DNA from: Natronobacterium texcoconense
GTDB lineage: Archaea; Halobacteriota; Halobacteria; Halobacteriales; Natrialbaceae
Reading direction: 5' to 3'
Assembly: GCF_900104065.1 (NCBI RefSeq)
Contig: NZ_FNLC01000002.1
Coordinates: 1 to 64,000 of the forward strand
Length of the DNA stretch: 64,000 nucleotides
Shown here: positions 34,196 to 42,166 of the stretch, piece after piece
How positions within the stretch are numbered: position 1 is the stretch's first letter
Layout: each line of letters begins with the position of its first letter
The notes under the pieces: model-generated
Seen by the model: only the letters and a program-made list of their open reading frames with translations
What the model was told of the DNA's origin: nothing
Database searches by the model: none
Position numbers and translations under genes: made by a program

Positions 34196-34242
34196 ATGTA
34201 CGTAGTTGTCTTGTGATGTTCAAATGAGTACATCAACTTAAG
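34196..34242 (-). promoter_or_regulatory. trp operon promoter with inverted repeat
   Basis: A TATA-like cttaag at 34237-34242 predicts a start site near 34213. An inverted repeat, atgtac (34196-34201) and gtacat (34228-34233), brackets that start. The archaeal tryptophan repressor TrpY of Methanothermobacter binds TGTACA-like boxes, so this could be an analogous operator; that link is inference. Confidence 0.5.
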
Positions 34243-34350
34243 GGTATCGGAGGTTCGGCCATGGGGGCCACTCGCGTACGGCGTCCGATTCGAAACCTTC
34301 AATTACGGTGGCCGGCAACGAATGAATGCAGACAGAGAACGAAGCCAGGC

Positions 34351-34425
34351 GGGTTGGTGGTCTAGTCTGGTTATGACACCTCCTTGACATGGAGGAGGCC
34401 GGCAGTTCAAATCTGCCCCAACCCA
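34351..34425 (+). tRNA. tRNA-Val (GAC)
   Basis: Seventy-five bases fold as a normal tRNA: acceptor GGGTTGG/CCAACCC with discriminator A, D-arm containing GGTCTAGTCTGGTTATGAC, anticodon stem CCTCC/GGAGG with loop TTGACAT (anticodon GAC), and T-arm GGCAGTTCAAATCTGCC. No intron. It lies about 150 bases upstream of, and divergent from, the trpD start. A second exact copy of its 3'-terminal 18 bases occurs 177 bases downstream. Confidence 0.96.
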
Positions 34426-34748
34426 TTTCTGACGGAACAACAACCGACGAGCGGAGCGTGGCGATACCGCCACGCGGCGCGAGTCATTCAGTTCCGTCAG
34501 AAATTGTTACGGGAGATTTGAACCAGACGAGTCGCAGCTCGCACAGCGAACGAAGTGAGCGAGCAAGAACGTCTCGGCGTGGTTCAAATCTGCCCCAACC
34601 GTTTCTCCCGGACTAGCGGCCGGTCAGCCGTACTCAACTCCGACTCGAGTCGCCTCGAGCCAATCACTCGATCGAGACGATTCGCCACGTAGCGACGACC
34701 ACAGTTACTCGAGCGGCCAGCCCGAAAAACACCGTAACCGAATCGCGC
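34426..34748. other. Inverted-duplication region downstream of tRNA-Val
   Basis: No gene. Two composite hairpins follow the tRNA. The first has 14-bp perfect arms (34425-34438 and 34491-34504) with an inner 8-bp stem gcgtggcg/cgccacgc. The second has 12-bp arms agatttgaacca (34514-34525) and tggttcaaatct (34580-34591), with gctcgc/gcgagc inside around cgaacgaagtgag. The right arm continues as an exact 18-base copy of the tRNA-Val 3' end (34583-34600). The rest to 34748 is the 3' flank of the next gene. Confidence 0.75.
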
Positions 34749-35432
34749 TCAACTCGAGAACAACCGCTTGAGACGACCGATCAGCCCTGATTCCGATTCC
34801 TCACGGTCTGTCGCACTCGAGTCGTCGTCCTCGTCGGTTCCGGCGTCGATCGATCCGGCGAGTGGGCCGGCAGCGTCGCTGCCACCGGTCGTCGAATCCG
34901 ACGTTCCGACCTCGAGGTCGTCCAGCGAGAGGTCGACGTCGTCGATGTCGGGCGTCGATTCGCGTCCCTCGCCGGCTTCGGCGGCGCGAACGTCGGCACC
35001 GGTGACGTCGCCGCGTTCGATCCGAGCGGCGAGTTCGTCGGGGTCGATGGTGGCGTCCTGGCTCGATTCTGGCTCTGTGTCGTCGATGCGTTCCGAATCC
35101 GGGTCCGGCGTTTCGACTTGACTCGAGGGCGCCGGTTCTGACTCGAGTTCGGGTTCGGTCTCGGAGTCGCCACTCGAATCGTCGACGTTGTCGTTTTCGT
35201 CCTCTTCTCCGGTCGGGTCGACGAAATCGTCCGGTTCGTTCGCTGTGGTATCCGGAGTCGTCGTGAGACTCGAGTCCGACGTCGAATCGTCGAGTGAGTC
35301 GAGGATGTCGTCGACGCTCTCCTCGGAGACGACTCGCTGGGGGCCGCCGCCGGTTTCGATTCCGCCGGCGACCAGTTCTCCGGATTCGGCGTCGTCGGCC
35401 CCGGAAGACTGTTTTGATCGGTCGTCGCTCAT
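34749..35432 (-). CDS. Low-complexity acidic protein, unknown function
   Basis: 227 residues from the ATG at 35430-35432 (MSDDRSKQSSGADD); earlier in-frame residues are arginine-rich and not credible. The protein is dominated by D, E, S and T, with short predicted helices (SVDDILDSLDD, DPDELAARIERGDVTGADVR) and a basic amphipathic end (GLIGRLKRLFSS) that may touch membrane or nucleic acid. It is probably intrinsically disordered at low salt. Haloarchaea have many such proteins; no family recognised. Confidence 0.62.
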   Translation of the reverse strand: MSDDRSKQSSGADDAESGELVAGGIETGGGPQRVVSEESVDDILDSLDDSTSDSSLTTTPDTTANEPDDFVDPTGEEDENDNVDDSSGDSETEPELESEPAPSSQVETPDPDSERIDDTEPESSQDATIDPDELAARIERGDVTGADVRAAEAGEGRESTPDIDDVDLSLDDLEVGTSDSTTGGSDAAGPLAGSIDAGTDEDDDSSATDREESESGLIGRLKRLFSS

Positions 35433-35569
35433 CGTCTTGAATAGACGACCGAGTGAACATAATCTTTCTCCTGAATACTCGATTCGAACGGTAGTGACGG
35501 TCAGCCCCGGTCTGATAGGTTGGCGCCTGTGCGGGCGGTTCGCTCCATCCGTCGACGGGTGAAACGGGA

Positions 35570-36361
35570 CTAGACTGCAAGCGAGGGACGGGACCACACG
35601 ACGTTGAGGACGGCCCCGGCCAGGATGATGATGCCGGCGAAGTAGAGCCAGGTGACGAAGAGGAGGACGGCACCGACGGCGCCGTAGGCCTGGTAGCGCC
35701 CGGCGAAGGTCGTGTAGAGTTGAAATCCTGCTTGCAGGATCGACCAGCCGATTGCCGTGAAGATCACGCCGGGGAGGATCTCCCTGGCCGTGACGGTGAT
35801 CGGCGGCAACACGTAGTAGACGGGGACGAAGACGAAGACGAGTCCGAGAAACAGCGTGATCCAGCTTATCGTCCCCGCGAAGGGAATGGTGTTTTCGGCG
35901 AGTCGGAGGGCCGCTCCGACGACGATCATCAGCGCGACTGCACCGACTCCCGCGACGATGACGATAACGCCGTTTCGGGCCTCCTCGAGCAAGGTAACTT
36001 CACCGACGTCGTTGTAGATCGCTTCGAACGCGAGGCTGAGTCCCCGAAACACCTTGAGTACGCCCCAGAGACCGACAGCGAGTGCGACGACGGTCGCCTC
36101 CGTGCGACCGGCTTCGGTCTCCAGGGCTTCGACGAGGAGTTCTTCGCCCGCTTCCGGGAAGAAGTCACCTGCGACGAGAACCAGTTGTTCTGCCGCGTCC
36201 TGGCCGCCGAGCAGAGAGCCGACGACGAGTGCGAGCAAGACGATCGGAATCAGCGATACGAACGCGTAGTAGGCGAAACTAGCCGCGAGGAAGGTAATCT
36301 CTCGCTCGCTCGCTGTCCGATAGACCGAGGTAAGTGTCTCCCGGATCCCCTCGACGTCCAT
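35570..36361 (-). CDS. YihY/BrkB-like membrane protein
   Basis: 263 residues from the ATG at 36359-36361 (MDVEGIRETLTSVYRTASER). Six hydrophobic segments are visible. Family signatures are ITFLAASFAYYAFVSLIPIV near the start and AYGAVGAVLLFVTWLYFAGI near the end. The family was once called ribonuclease BN by error and is now regarded as membrane proteins of unclear, possibly transport-related, function. The adjacent CAP-domain gene is on the same strand, 60 bases upstream. Confidence 0.88.
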   Translation of the reverse strand: MDVEGIRETLTSVYRTASEREITFLAASFAYYAFVSLIPIVLLALVVGSLLGGQDAAEQLVLVAGDFFPEAGEELLVEALETEAGRTEATVVALAVGLWGVLKVFRGLSLAFEAIYNDVGEVTLLEEARNGVIVIVAGVGAVALMIVVGAALRLAENTIPFAGTISWITLFLGLVFVFVPVYYVLPPITVTAREILPGVIFTAIGWSILQAGFQLYTTFAGRYQAYGAVGAVLLFVTWLYFAGIIILAGAVLNVVWSRPSLAV

Positions 36362-36422
36362 AGGTTCGTTACGACGAGTAGGGACAAGAGTGTGACAACA
36401 CTTTCGCAATCAGTGGAACTCC

Positions 36423-37193
36423 TCACATCGTCAGACAGAAATTGTGCGAGGCGTAGACCGAACCGTCGTCGGCGACGTAGACGCCGACACCGCCACGATC
36501 CCAGCCGTGGGAGGCGTGTTCTTCGAGGATCGCCTCTCGATGTGCGGTGGAGTTCATCCACTGATTCACGAGGCCGGTCGCGACCCCTTCGGCCGTTCGG
36601 TACTCGACGAGGTCGTCGTCGCCCGGTCGTTCGACCGGCCTGTCGACCCACGTCAGGGCGATGTTCTCGCCGTAGGCCCGGCAGTAGCCGTCGACGTCGT
36701 TGAACCGGTCGTAGGGTCCCTCCTCGTCGGGGTTCGTGTGCGCGAAGTAGTCCCGTTCGGCCATGTCGTGGCTGTGGGCCCGCGAGACGGAGGCAACGGT
36801 GCCGTCCCACTCGAGCGGTTCGAGGCCGTGTTCGGCCCGACGATCGTTGACCTCGGCGTGGACGAAGTCCTCGACCGTCTCCGAGGAGATGCTCTCGACG
36901 TCGGTCCCGTAGGTCGACTCACCGGGGTCGTCCGGATCGGTCGTCTCCGGGTTTCGCTCGCCGGCCGGCGGCGGATCGGCGCTCGGACTCGGTCCGTCGA
37001 CGATTTCGACGTCGTCGATCCGCTCTAAGTCGTCCAGGCCATCGAGCAGCACCGGTGCGAACGCGGCGGTCGCGAGGACCACTGCACAGAGTACGAGGAC
37101 GAGAACGAACAGTCGCAACAGTCCCCGCAGGAGGGCCCGGTCGGATCGGTCGCGAGGACCGGGCGAATCTCGCATCCGGCGTGGTGGCCTCAT
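36423..37193 (-). CDS. CAP (SCP/PR1) domain protein, membrane-anchored
   Basis: 256 residues. A basic N-terminus and one hydrophobic segment (LLRLFVLVLVLCAVVLATAA) anchor the protein outside the membrane, followed by a proline/aspartate-rich linker. The CAP domain spans about 105-255: VHAEVNDRRAEHGLEPLEWD, SRAHSHDMAERDYFAHTNPD, YGENIA, MNSTAHREAILEEHASHGWD and GVGVYVADDGSVYASHNFC. Conserved histidines and glutamates of the CAP cavity are present. Extracellular CAP proteins have diverse roles; no specific one can be assigned. Confidence 0.88.
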   Translation of the reverse strand: MRPPRRMRDSPGPRDRSDRALLRGLLRLFVLVLVLCAVVLATAAFAPVLLDGLDDLERIDDVEIVDGPSPSADPPPAGERNPETTDPDDPGESTYGTDVESISSETVEDFVHAEVNDRRAEHGLEPLEWDGTVASVSRAHSHDMAERDYFAHTNPDEEGPYDRFNDVDGYCRAYGENIALTWVDRPVERPGDDDLVEYRTAEGVATGLVNQWMNSTAHREAILEEHASHGWDRGGVGVYVADDGSVYASHNFCLTM

Positions 37194-37264
37194 TGGAATA
37201 GACGTCCGTCGCTCGGACCATGAGGGCGACGGTCAGTTGCAGGAACTGATACGCGCCAGTTCTC

Positions 37265-37573
37265 CTACTGATTCCCGTCGCCGAAGATCGTCTCGTGGAC
37301 GCCGAGGACGAGTCCCGGCACGACGGCCATGAAGAGGTGTTCCTCGAGCGGAATGCCTGCAACGTCGATCCCAGTCCGAAGTTTGATGTCGAAGACGCCG
37401 ACCGCGAGCGTGTACCGATCCCAGACGTACGCGATGGGGTACAGCGCGAGGATCGTCACCGCGGCTTTTCGCAGGGCGTTCGCGCGCCGGAGCAACAGGG
37501 CGGCGATCGTTCCCCAGAACAGTTCCGTCGCGAGGTACGTGTAGCGACCGAGCACGCTGATGTCGGGTGCCAT
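37265..37573 (-). CDS. Lycopene cyclase domain protein (single domain)
   Basis: 102 residues from the ATG at 37571-37573 (MAPDISVLGRYTYLATELFW). Three hydrophobic segments and the signature GIPLEEHLFMAVVPGLVLGV match the CrtYc/CrtYd-type lycopene cyclase domain. Full archaeal cyclases (CrtY/LitAB-like) have two such domains; this has one, about half length. It may pair with another subunit or have a different isoprenoid-related role. No carotenoid genes are next to it. Confidence 0.75.
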   Translation of the reverse strand: MAPDISVLGRYTYLATELFWGTIAALLLRRANALRKAAVTILALYPIAYVWDRYTLAVGVFDIKLRTGIDVAGIPLEEHLFMAVVPGLVLGVHETIFGDGNQ

Positions 37574-37671
37574 GGGCACGCCTTCCAGAGACAGGGTCAA
37601 GAACGTTCTCGAGGCAAGTGGGAACAGGCAATATCTTCAAAACCCCGGCCACAGTACATCCACTCGTAACG

Positions 37672-38829
37672 ATGAATATCGCTGATATCGCCATCGAGGA
37701 TTACATTGAGGTCGACGTCGGGACGCGCATGGGGAAGGTCCGTTCTATGTTCGAGAACGGCAACCCCAAGGGAATTATCGTCATGAACGACGGGGAGTAC
37801 GAGGGCGTCATCAGCGAGCGGGAGGTCCTCCAGTCCCACGTCGAGGACGACGCGAAGGTGTCTGCACTCATCAAACCGAGTCGGAACGATCCGGCCCCCC
37901 AGATCGACCGGGACGAAGACGTCCGGGAGACTGCCCGACTGCTGATCGAAGGCAACTCGAAGGTCGCTCCCGTGTTCGAGCACGGCGACCTCTGGGGTGT
38001 CATCACGAACGACGCCATCCTCGAGGCCGTCCTCGAGAACCTCGAGACGCTGACCGTCGAGGACATCTACTCGGCGGACCCGGTCACCGTCAAAGAGGAC
38101 GACGGCGTCGGCAAGGCGATCAACCTCCTCCGGGAACACGGCATCTCGCGGCTGCCGGTGCTCAACGAGAACGGCAAGCTCTCCGGCGTCGTCACCACCC
38201 ACGACATCGCCGACTTCGCGATCCGGAAGAACAACAAGACGACGACCGGCGACCGCGTCGGTGACAGCCAGCGGCTGCTCGACGTCCCGATTTACGACAT
38301 CATGAACAGCCCGGTCGAGACGACGACGCTCGACGCGACCGCAAAGGAGGCCGTCGAGCACATGCTCGAACTGGACTACGCCGGTCTGATGGTCACGCCC
38401 GAAGACGACGACCAGGTCGTCATCGGCGTCGTCACGAAGACCGACGTCCTGCGTGCGCTGACCTTCACCGAAGAGGAGCGCATGGACGTCCAGATCACGA
38501 ACGTCTCCCTGCTGGATACGATTACCCGGGAGTCGATCTACGAGAGCATCGAGGAGGTCGCCGACAAGTACGCGGACATGCAGGTCCTTCACGCGCACGT
38601 CCGGTTCAAAGAACACAAGGAGAAACTCCGCGGAACGTCGCTGGTTCACTGCCAGATTCGGCTGCGAACCAACAAGGGACAGGTCGCCGGAACCGGCGAA
38701 GGCTACGGCGCGGAGAACTCCTTCCGCGTCGCCCTGGACAAACTCGAGCGCAACGTCCTCGAAGTCAAAGGCGTCACGAGCGACGAGGAGTACCGCGGCC
38801 AGCTCCTGCGTAAACTGAACGAACTGTAA
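37672..38829 (+). CDS. Four-CBS protein with HPF-like C-terminal domain
   Basis: 385 residues from the ATG at 37672 (MNIADIAIEDYIEVDVGTRM); upstream frame is unrelated. Four CBS motifs in two Bateman modules occupy about 1-285: GIIVMNDGEYEGVISEREVL, KVAPVFEHGDLWGVITNDAI, ISRLPVLNENGKLSGVVTTH and AGLMVTPEDDDQVVIGVVTK. CBS pairs bind adenine nucleotides. Residues about 290-375 (ADMQVLHAHVRFKEHKEKLR, then VHCQIRLRTNKGQVAGTGEG and FRVALDKLERNVLEV) look like the beta-alpha-beta fold of ribosome hibernation factors (HPF/RaiA). CBS-based hibernation factors are known in other archaea, so a ribosome-dormancy role is plausible. Confidence 0.82.
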   Translation: MNIADIAIEDYIEVDVGTRMGKVRSMFENGNPKGIIVMNDGEYEGVISEREVLQSHVEDDAKVSALIKPSRNDPAPQIDRDEDVRETARLLIEGNSKVAPVFEHGDLWGVITNDAILEAVLENLETLTVEDIYSADPVTVKEDDGVGKAINLLREHGISRLPVLNENGKLSGVVTTHDIADFAIRKNNKTTTGDRVGDSQRLLDVPIYDIMNSPVETTTLDATAKEAVEHMLELDYAGLMVTPEDDDQVVIGVVTKTDVLRALTFTEEERMDVQITNVSLLDTITRESIYESIEEVADKYADMQVLHAHVRFKEHKEKLRGTSLVHCQIRLRTNKGQVAGTGEGYGAENSFRVALDKLERNVLEVKGVTSDEEYRGQLLRKLNEL

Positions 38830-38862
38830 GTCGACACCGACTGCGCGTAGAACTTTTAGTTT

Positions 38863-39639
38863 TTAGAACCGCTGACTTTCATCGCCGCCTTCGAGCCCCG
38901 TATCCGTAATTTTGAACTGTACCGACTCGCCGACTGGCTTCGAGCGGTGCTTCTCGAGCGTCGCCCGTCGATTTCCGCCACGGAATCGCTCGAGACGGAC
39001 GACGACGCCGGTCCAGTGCTCCAGGGTATTTCCACCGAGCGCGCGCGTGCGATCAGAGTCGGGATCGGAGAACACCTGGTTCGTCAGGACGACTGCGAGG
39101 TCGTGTTTGCGGGCAAGCGAGAGGAGATGCGTCACCTGTCGGGTGACTCGTCGCAGGGCTTCACCTTCGTCGCCGTCGCCAGTTCGCTCGAGTCGGTAGA
39201 AACCCGTCGCGCTGTCTAAGACGATCAGGTCCGCGCGTTCGGCGAACTCCTCGGTGTCGCGGACCGCTTCGGCCTGTTCCTCGAAGTCGACGGCGTCCTC
39301 GATGACGATTCGGGATGCGATCGACTCGACGTCGAGGCCGTCCTCCGCCGTCGCGGACGCTTCCTCGAGGCCTGTGCCGTCTTTCGCCAGGGTCGGATCG
39401 CCGTCGGCGTCCGCTCGAGCCGACAGCAGTTGCTCGAAGCGGTCGACGGAGACGCCTTCGGTGTCTATGTAGACGACCGTCCCGCCCGCGGCGGCCGCTT
39501 CGACGGCGGCCGATAGCGCGAGGTTCGTCTTCCCCGCGGCCGGCGTCCCGTAAATTTGGGTGACGGTCCCGCGCTCGAACCCTCCATCGAGCAGGTCGTC
39601 GACCGGGCCACAGCCGGTCGGGATTACCTCGTCGTTCAC
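38863..39639 (-). CDS. radB: DNA repair and recombination protein RadB
   Basis: 258 residues from a GTG at 39637-39639 (MNDEVIPTGCGPVDDLLDGG). This start gives the short N-terminus expected of RadB; the frame continues 54 codons upstream without similarity. Walker A GTPAAGKT is at 31-38, Walker B is LIVLDSATGFY, and the C-terminal EHWTGVVVRLERF matches the family. RadB is a RadA paralog that assists RadA in homologous recombination. It lacks the N-terminal helix-hairpin-helix of RadA. A poorly conserved insert (about 75-100, rich in A, D and G) lies in the ATPase core. Divergent from a RuvX-like gene. Confidence 0.92.
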   Translation of the reverse strand: MNDEVIPTGCGPVDDLLDGGFERGTVTQIYGTPAAGKTNLALSAAVEAAAAGGTVVYIDTEGVSVDRFEQLLSARADADGDPTLAKDGTGLEEASATAEDGLDVESIASRIVIEDAVDFEEQAEAVRDTEEFAERADLIVLDSATGFYRLERTGDGDEGEALRRVTRQVTHLLSLARKHDLAVVLTNQVFSDPDSDRTRALGGNTLEHWTGVVVRLERFRGGNRRATLEKHRSKPVGESVQFKITDTGLEGGDESQRF

Positions 39640-39762
39640 GGGCAGAATTGGTCCGTTCGGCGCAAAAAGCCCCCGGAACTGACTGGGATCGGCGTCGGGA
39701 CCGACTCGAGTGCTTGCCGCCGTCCGGATACGTTTATTCCGGCCGGGAGCAAACGTCCACTC

Positions 39763-40524
39763 GTGATCGTCGTTGCAACGTCGGACTTCGAAGTGTACCA
39801 CGGCGTCGTCAACGAGCTACGGGACCGCGGGACGACGTTTACGACCGTCGAACCCGATGAGAGCCTTCCCGAGGAAACCGCCGTCGTCGTCACCGGGGAC
39901 GATCACGCCGACGACTTCCCGAACGTGACGACGATCGTCGCGGACCCCGACGATCCGCGACGGGCGATCGACCAGGCGCTGACCGCAGTCCGTGGCGACG
40001 GCGGTCGAACCATCATCGGCGTCGATCCGGGGCGCAAACCCGGCATCGCCGTCCTCGCCGGCGAGATGGTCGTCGCCGCGTTTCAGGTGCCACTCGCCGA
40101 CGCCGTCGACGCCATCCAGCGCGAGGTAGCCGAGGCTGCCGACCCGGTCGTCCGGATCGGCGACGGCTCCCGGCTCCAGGGTGCAACGCTGGTCAACGAC
40201 CTCGAGGACGTCCGCGTCGAACTCGTCGACGAAACCGGAACGACTCCCTACCTCGGCACGGGCGCCAGGGGGATGGAAGACGTCCTCGCCGCGGTCAATA
40301 TCGCCCGACTCGAGGGCGAAGTCGTCGACGCCCGCGAGATCGAGCCGACGGCGGGCGAGTTACAGGTGATCAAGGATCGCTCCCGCGAACAAAGCGAGAC
40401 GAACCGGGCGATCGACGAGGTCCTGGCTCGACGGGTTGCGGCCGGCGAGTTGACGATCGAAGAGGCACTCGACGAGCACCGCAACGGCGGCGAGACGAAC
40501 GGCGGGACGGAGCCTGACGACTAG
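39763..40524 (+). CDS. RuvX/YqgF-like RNase H-fold protein
   Basis: 253 residues starting at the GTG at 39763, about 27 bases after the TATA-like cgtttattcc, so a leaderless GTG start. Residues 1-75 form an unassigned alpha/beta domain. Residues 82-185 follow the YqgF/RuvX order of the RNase H fold: TIIGVDPGRKPGIAVLAG (D88), VRIGDGS, VELVDETGTT (D156/E157, compare the DERxTT motif), and MEDVLAAVNIAR (D173). The C-terminal 60 residues are helical and acidic. It may be a Holliday-junction resolvase-like or RNA-processing nuclease. It lies divergent from radB. Confidence 0.68.
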   Translation: MIVVATSDFEVYHGVVNELRDRGTTFTTVEPDESLPEETAVVVTGDDHADDFPNVTTIVADPDDPRRAIDQALTAVRGDGGRTIIGVDPGRKPGIAVLAGEMVVAAFQVPLADAVDAIQREVAEAADPVVRIGDGSRLQGATLVNDLEDVRVELVDETGTTPYLGTGARGMEDVLAAVNIARLEGEVVDAREIEPTAGELQVIKDRSREQSETNRAIDEVLARRVAAGELTIEEALDEHRNGGETNGGTEPDD

Positions 40525-40645
40525 CGACAGTTCGGTCCCGGTTACAGACCGCAGGAAAGAAACGAAAACCGAAAACGATCCGCGTCGGTCACGTCGGCCG
40601 AAAACCGACCGAGTGACGGGCGAAACGGAACGTGTGACTCTCGAG

Positions 40646-42166
40646 TTACGATGCAGCCCAGACGTTCGTCGCAGCGACCGAGGCGAACTGGACGTTCTCG
40701 TTCTCCTGGATCGCTAGCTGGGCAGCGTCGGCGCTGTCGCCGTTCTCGGCGATGGCGACGGCGGCCTGCTGTTCGTTGATGTTCTGCTGGTTGACGAACT
40801 GGACCTGCTCGATCTGGGCGCTCGCGTGCTGTTCGACGTCGTTGGTCTGGGTGGCGTCGGAGTCGTAGGCGATTCCTTCGAAGCCGTCGACCTCGTCACC
40901 GCCGAGGTTCACGCTGGTGGTCTCGGAGGCGATGACGCCGTCCTGGACGTGACCGGGGCCGGCGTAGACGTTCAGCGCCTCGGCGAAGCCGACCTGGGCG
41001 TTGATGTTCTGCTGGTAGGACAGCTGGATCGCGGTCGCTTCGCTACCGTTGGTCGCGTACGCCAGCGCGGTGTTTTGCAGGTTGACGTTCATCTGCTCGA
41101 CCTCCTGGCTCTGGGTCACTTCGGAGGTCGCAGTCTGGACGCTGTCACCCTTCTTGTGGTGGTCTTTGTCCTTGTCACCGTGCAGGTTCTCGAGCTTTTG
41201 TTCGGTCTGGACGATGCCGTTGTCGCCGTCGAAGCCGGCAGTCGCGACGTTCATGCCCGGCATCGCGTCGATGACGTTCGAGGCGTCAGCCTCACCGATC
41301 TGCTGGTTGAGGTTGGTCTGTTCGGTGAACTGGAGCGCGGTCGCCGTACTGCCGTTGCCGACGGCGATCGCGACGGCGCCGTCCTGCTCGTTGACGTTCA
41401 TCTGGTCACCTTCCTGTCCCTGCGCGACCGACGCGCTCGCGGACTGATCGGTGAACTCGCCACCGGAGTAGACGTTAGTTGCGTTAGCGACGCCCTGTTG
41501 CAGGTTCTGGTTTGCCTGCTGGGACTGCTGCAGGGCGATCGCTTCGCTCTCGTTTTCGGCGATCGCGAAGGCAACGTTCTGTTCGTTGTAGTTCAGCTGG
41601 CCGACTTCCTGGACCTGGGTCACTTCGGCGTCGGCAGCCTGGTCAGGGTCGACGTCTGCCTTGTCACCTTTCTTGTCCGCGATGCCCCAGCCGTCGAAGT
41701 GCTTGCCGTCGCCGTTACCCATGACGACGAACACGTTACCGACGTCCTCGAACTCCGTGGTCTGGACGTTCGAGGCCGACGCGTCACCGAACTGGATGGC
41801 GTCGTTCTGCTGGGTCGACTCCTGGATCGCGGTGGCTTCACCGCCGTCGATCGTGATCGCAGTCGCGTTCGCCTGCTGGTTGATGTTTACCTGATCGACG
41901 TCCTGGTACTGCGTGACCTCAGCGTCGACCTCCTGTGCTGCATCGGACGCGTGCGCTTCGATGTACTCCTCGAGCGTCATGTCGCCGAGATCGGCTCCGA
42001 AGACCAGGTAGAGGTCTTCACCGTTCTCGAGCGCGTGGACTGACTCTGCCGTGGCGTCGTCGCCGGCAGCAACTGCCGGTGCGCCACCGGCTACCATCGC
42101 TAAGGCGACTATACAGGCAATAAGAACCGTCGTACACTGTGAACGTATCGTCGTCGTGTTGGTCAT
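40646..42166 (-). CDS. Secreted protein with five Q/N-rich curlin-like repeats
   Basis: 506 residues from the ATG at 42164-42166. Residues 9-34 are a Sec signal (VLIACIVALAMVAGG, APAVAA). After a short unique domain (ENGEDLYLVFGADLGDMTLE) come five repeats of about 57 residues at roughly 82-136, 180-238, 243-300, 348-404 and 448-506. Each follows the pattern VTQ-x-Q-x-V-x-Q-x-NIN-x-Q, A-x-AIA-x-NGSEATA-x-Q, Q-x-N-x-N-x-Q, A-x-NVY. Regular Q, N and A spacing resembles the curlin repeat of bacterial amyloid fibres. Linkers are histidine/lysine- or glycine-rich. Two further secreted Q/N-repeat proteins are divergent. It is probably extracellular; amyloid or fibre formation is inferred. Confidence 0.75.
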   Translation of the reverse strand: MTNTTTIRSQCTTVLIACIVALAMVAGGAPAVAAGDDATAESVHALENGEDLYLVFGADLGDMTLEEYIEAHASDAAQEVDAEVTQYQDVDQVNINQQANATAITIDGGEATAIQESTQQNDAIQFGDASASNVQTTEFEDVGNVFVVMGNGDGKHFDGWGIADKKGDKADVDPDQAADAEVTQVQEVGQLNYNEQNVAFAIAENESEAIALQQSQQANQNLQQGVANATNVYSGGEFTDQSASASVAQGQEGDQMNVNEQDGAVAIAVGNGSTATALQFTEQTNLNQQIGEADASNVIDAMPGMNVATAGFDGDNGIVQTEQKLENLHGDKDKDHHKKGDSVQTATSEVTQSQEVEQMNVNLQNTALAYATNGSEATAIQLSYQQNINAQVGFAEALNVYAGPGHVQDGVIASETTSVNLGGDEVDGFEGIAYDSDATQTNDVEQHASAQIEQVQFVNQQNINEQQAAVAIAENGDSADAAQLAIQENENVQFASVAATNVWAAS

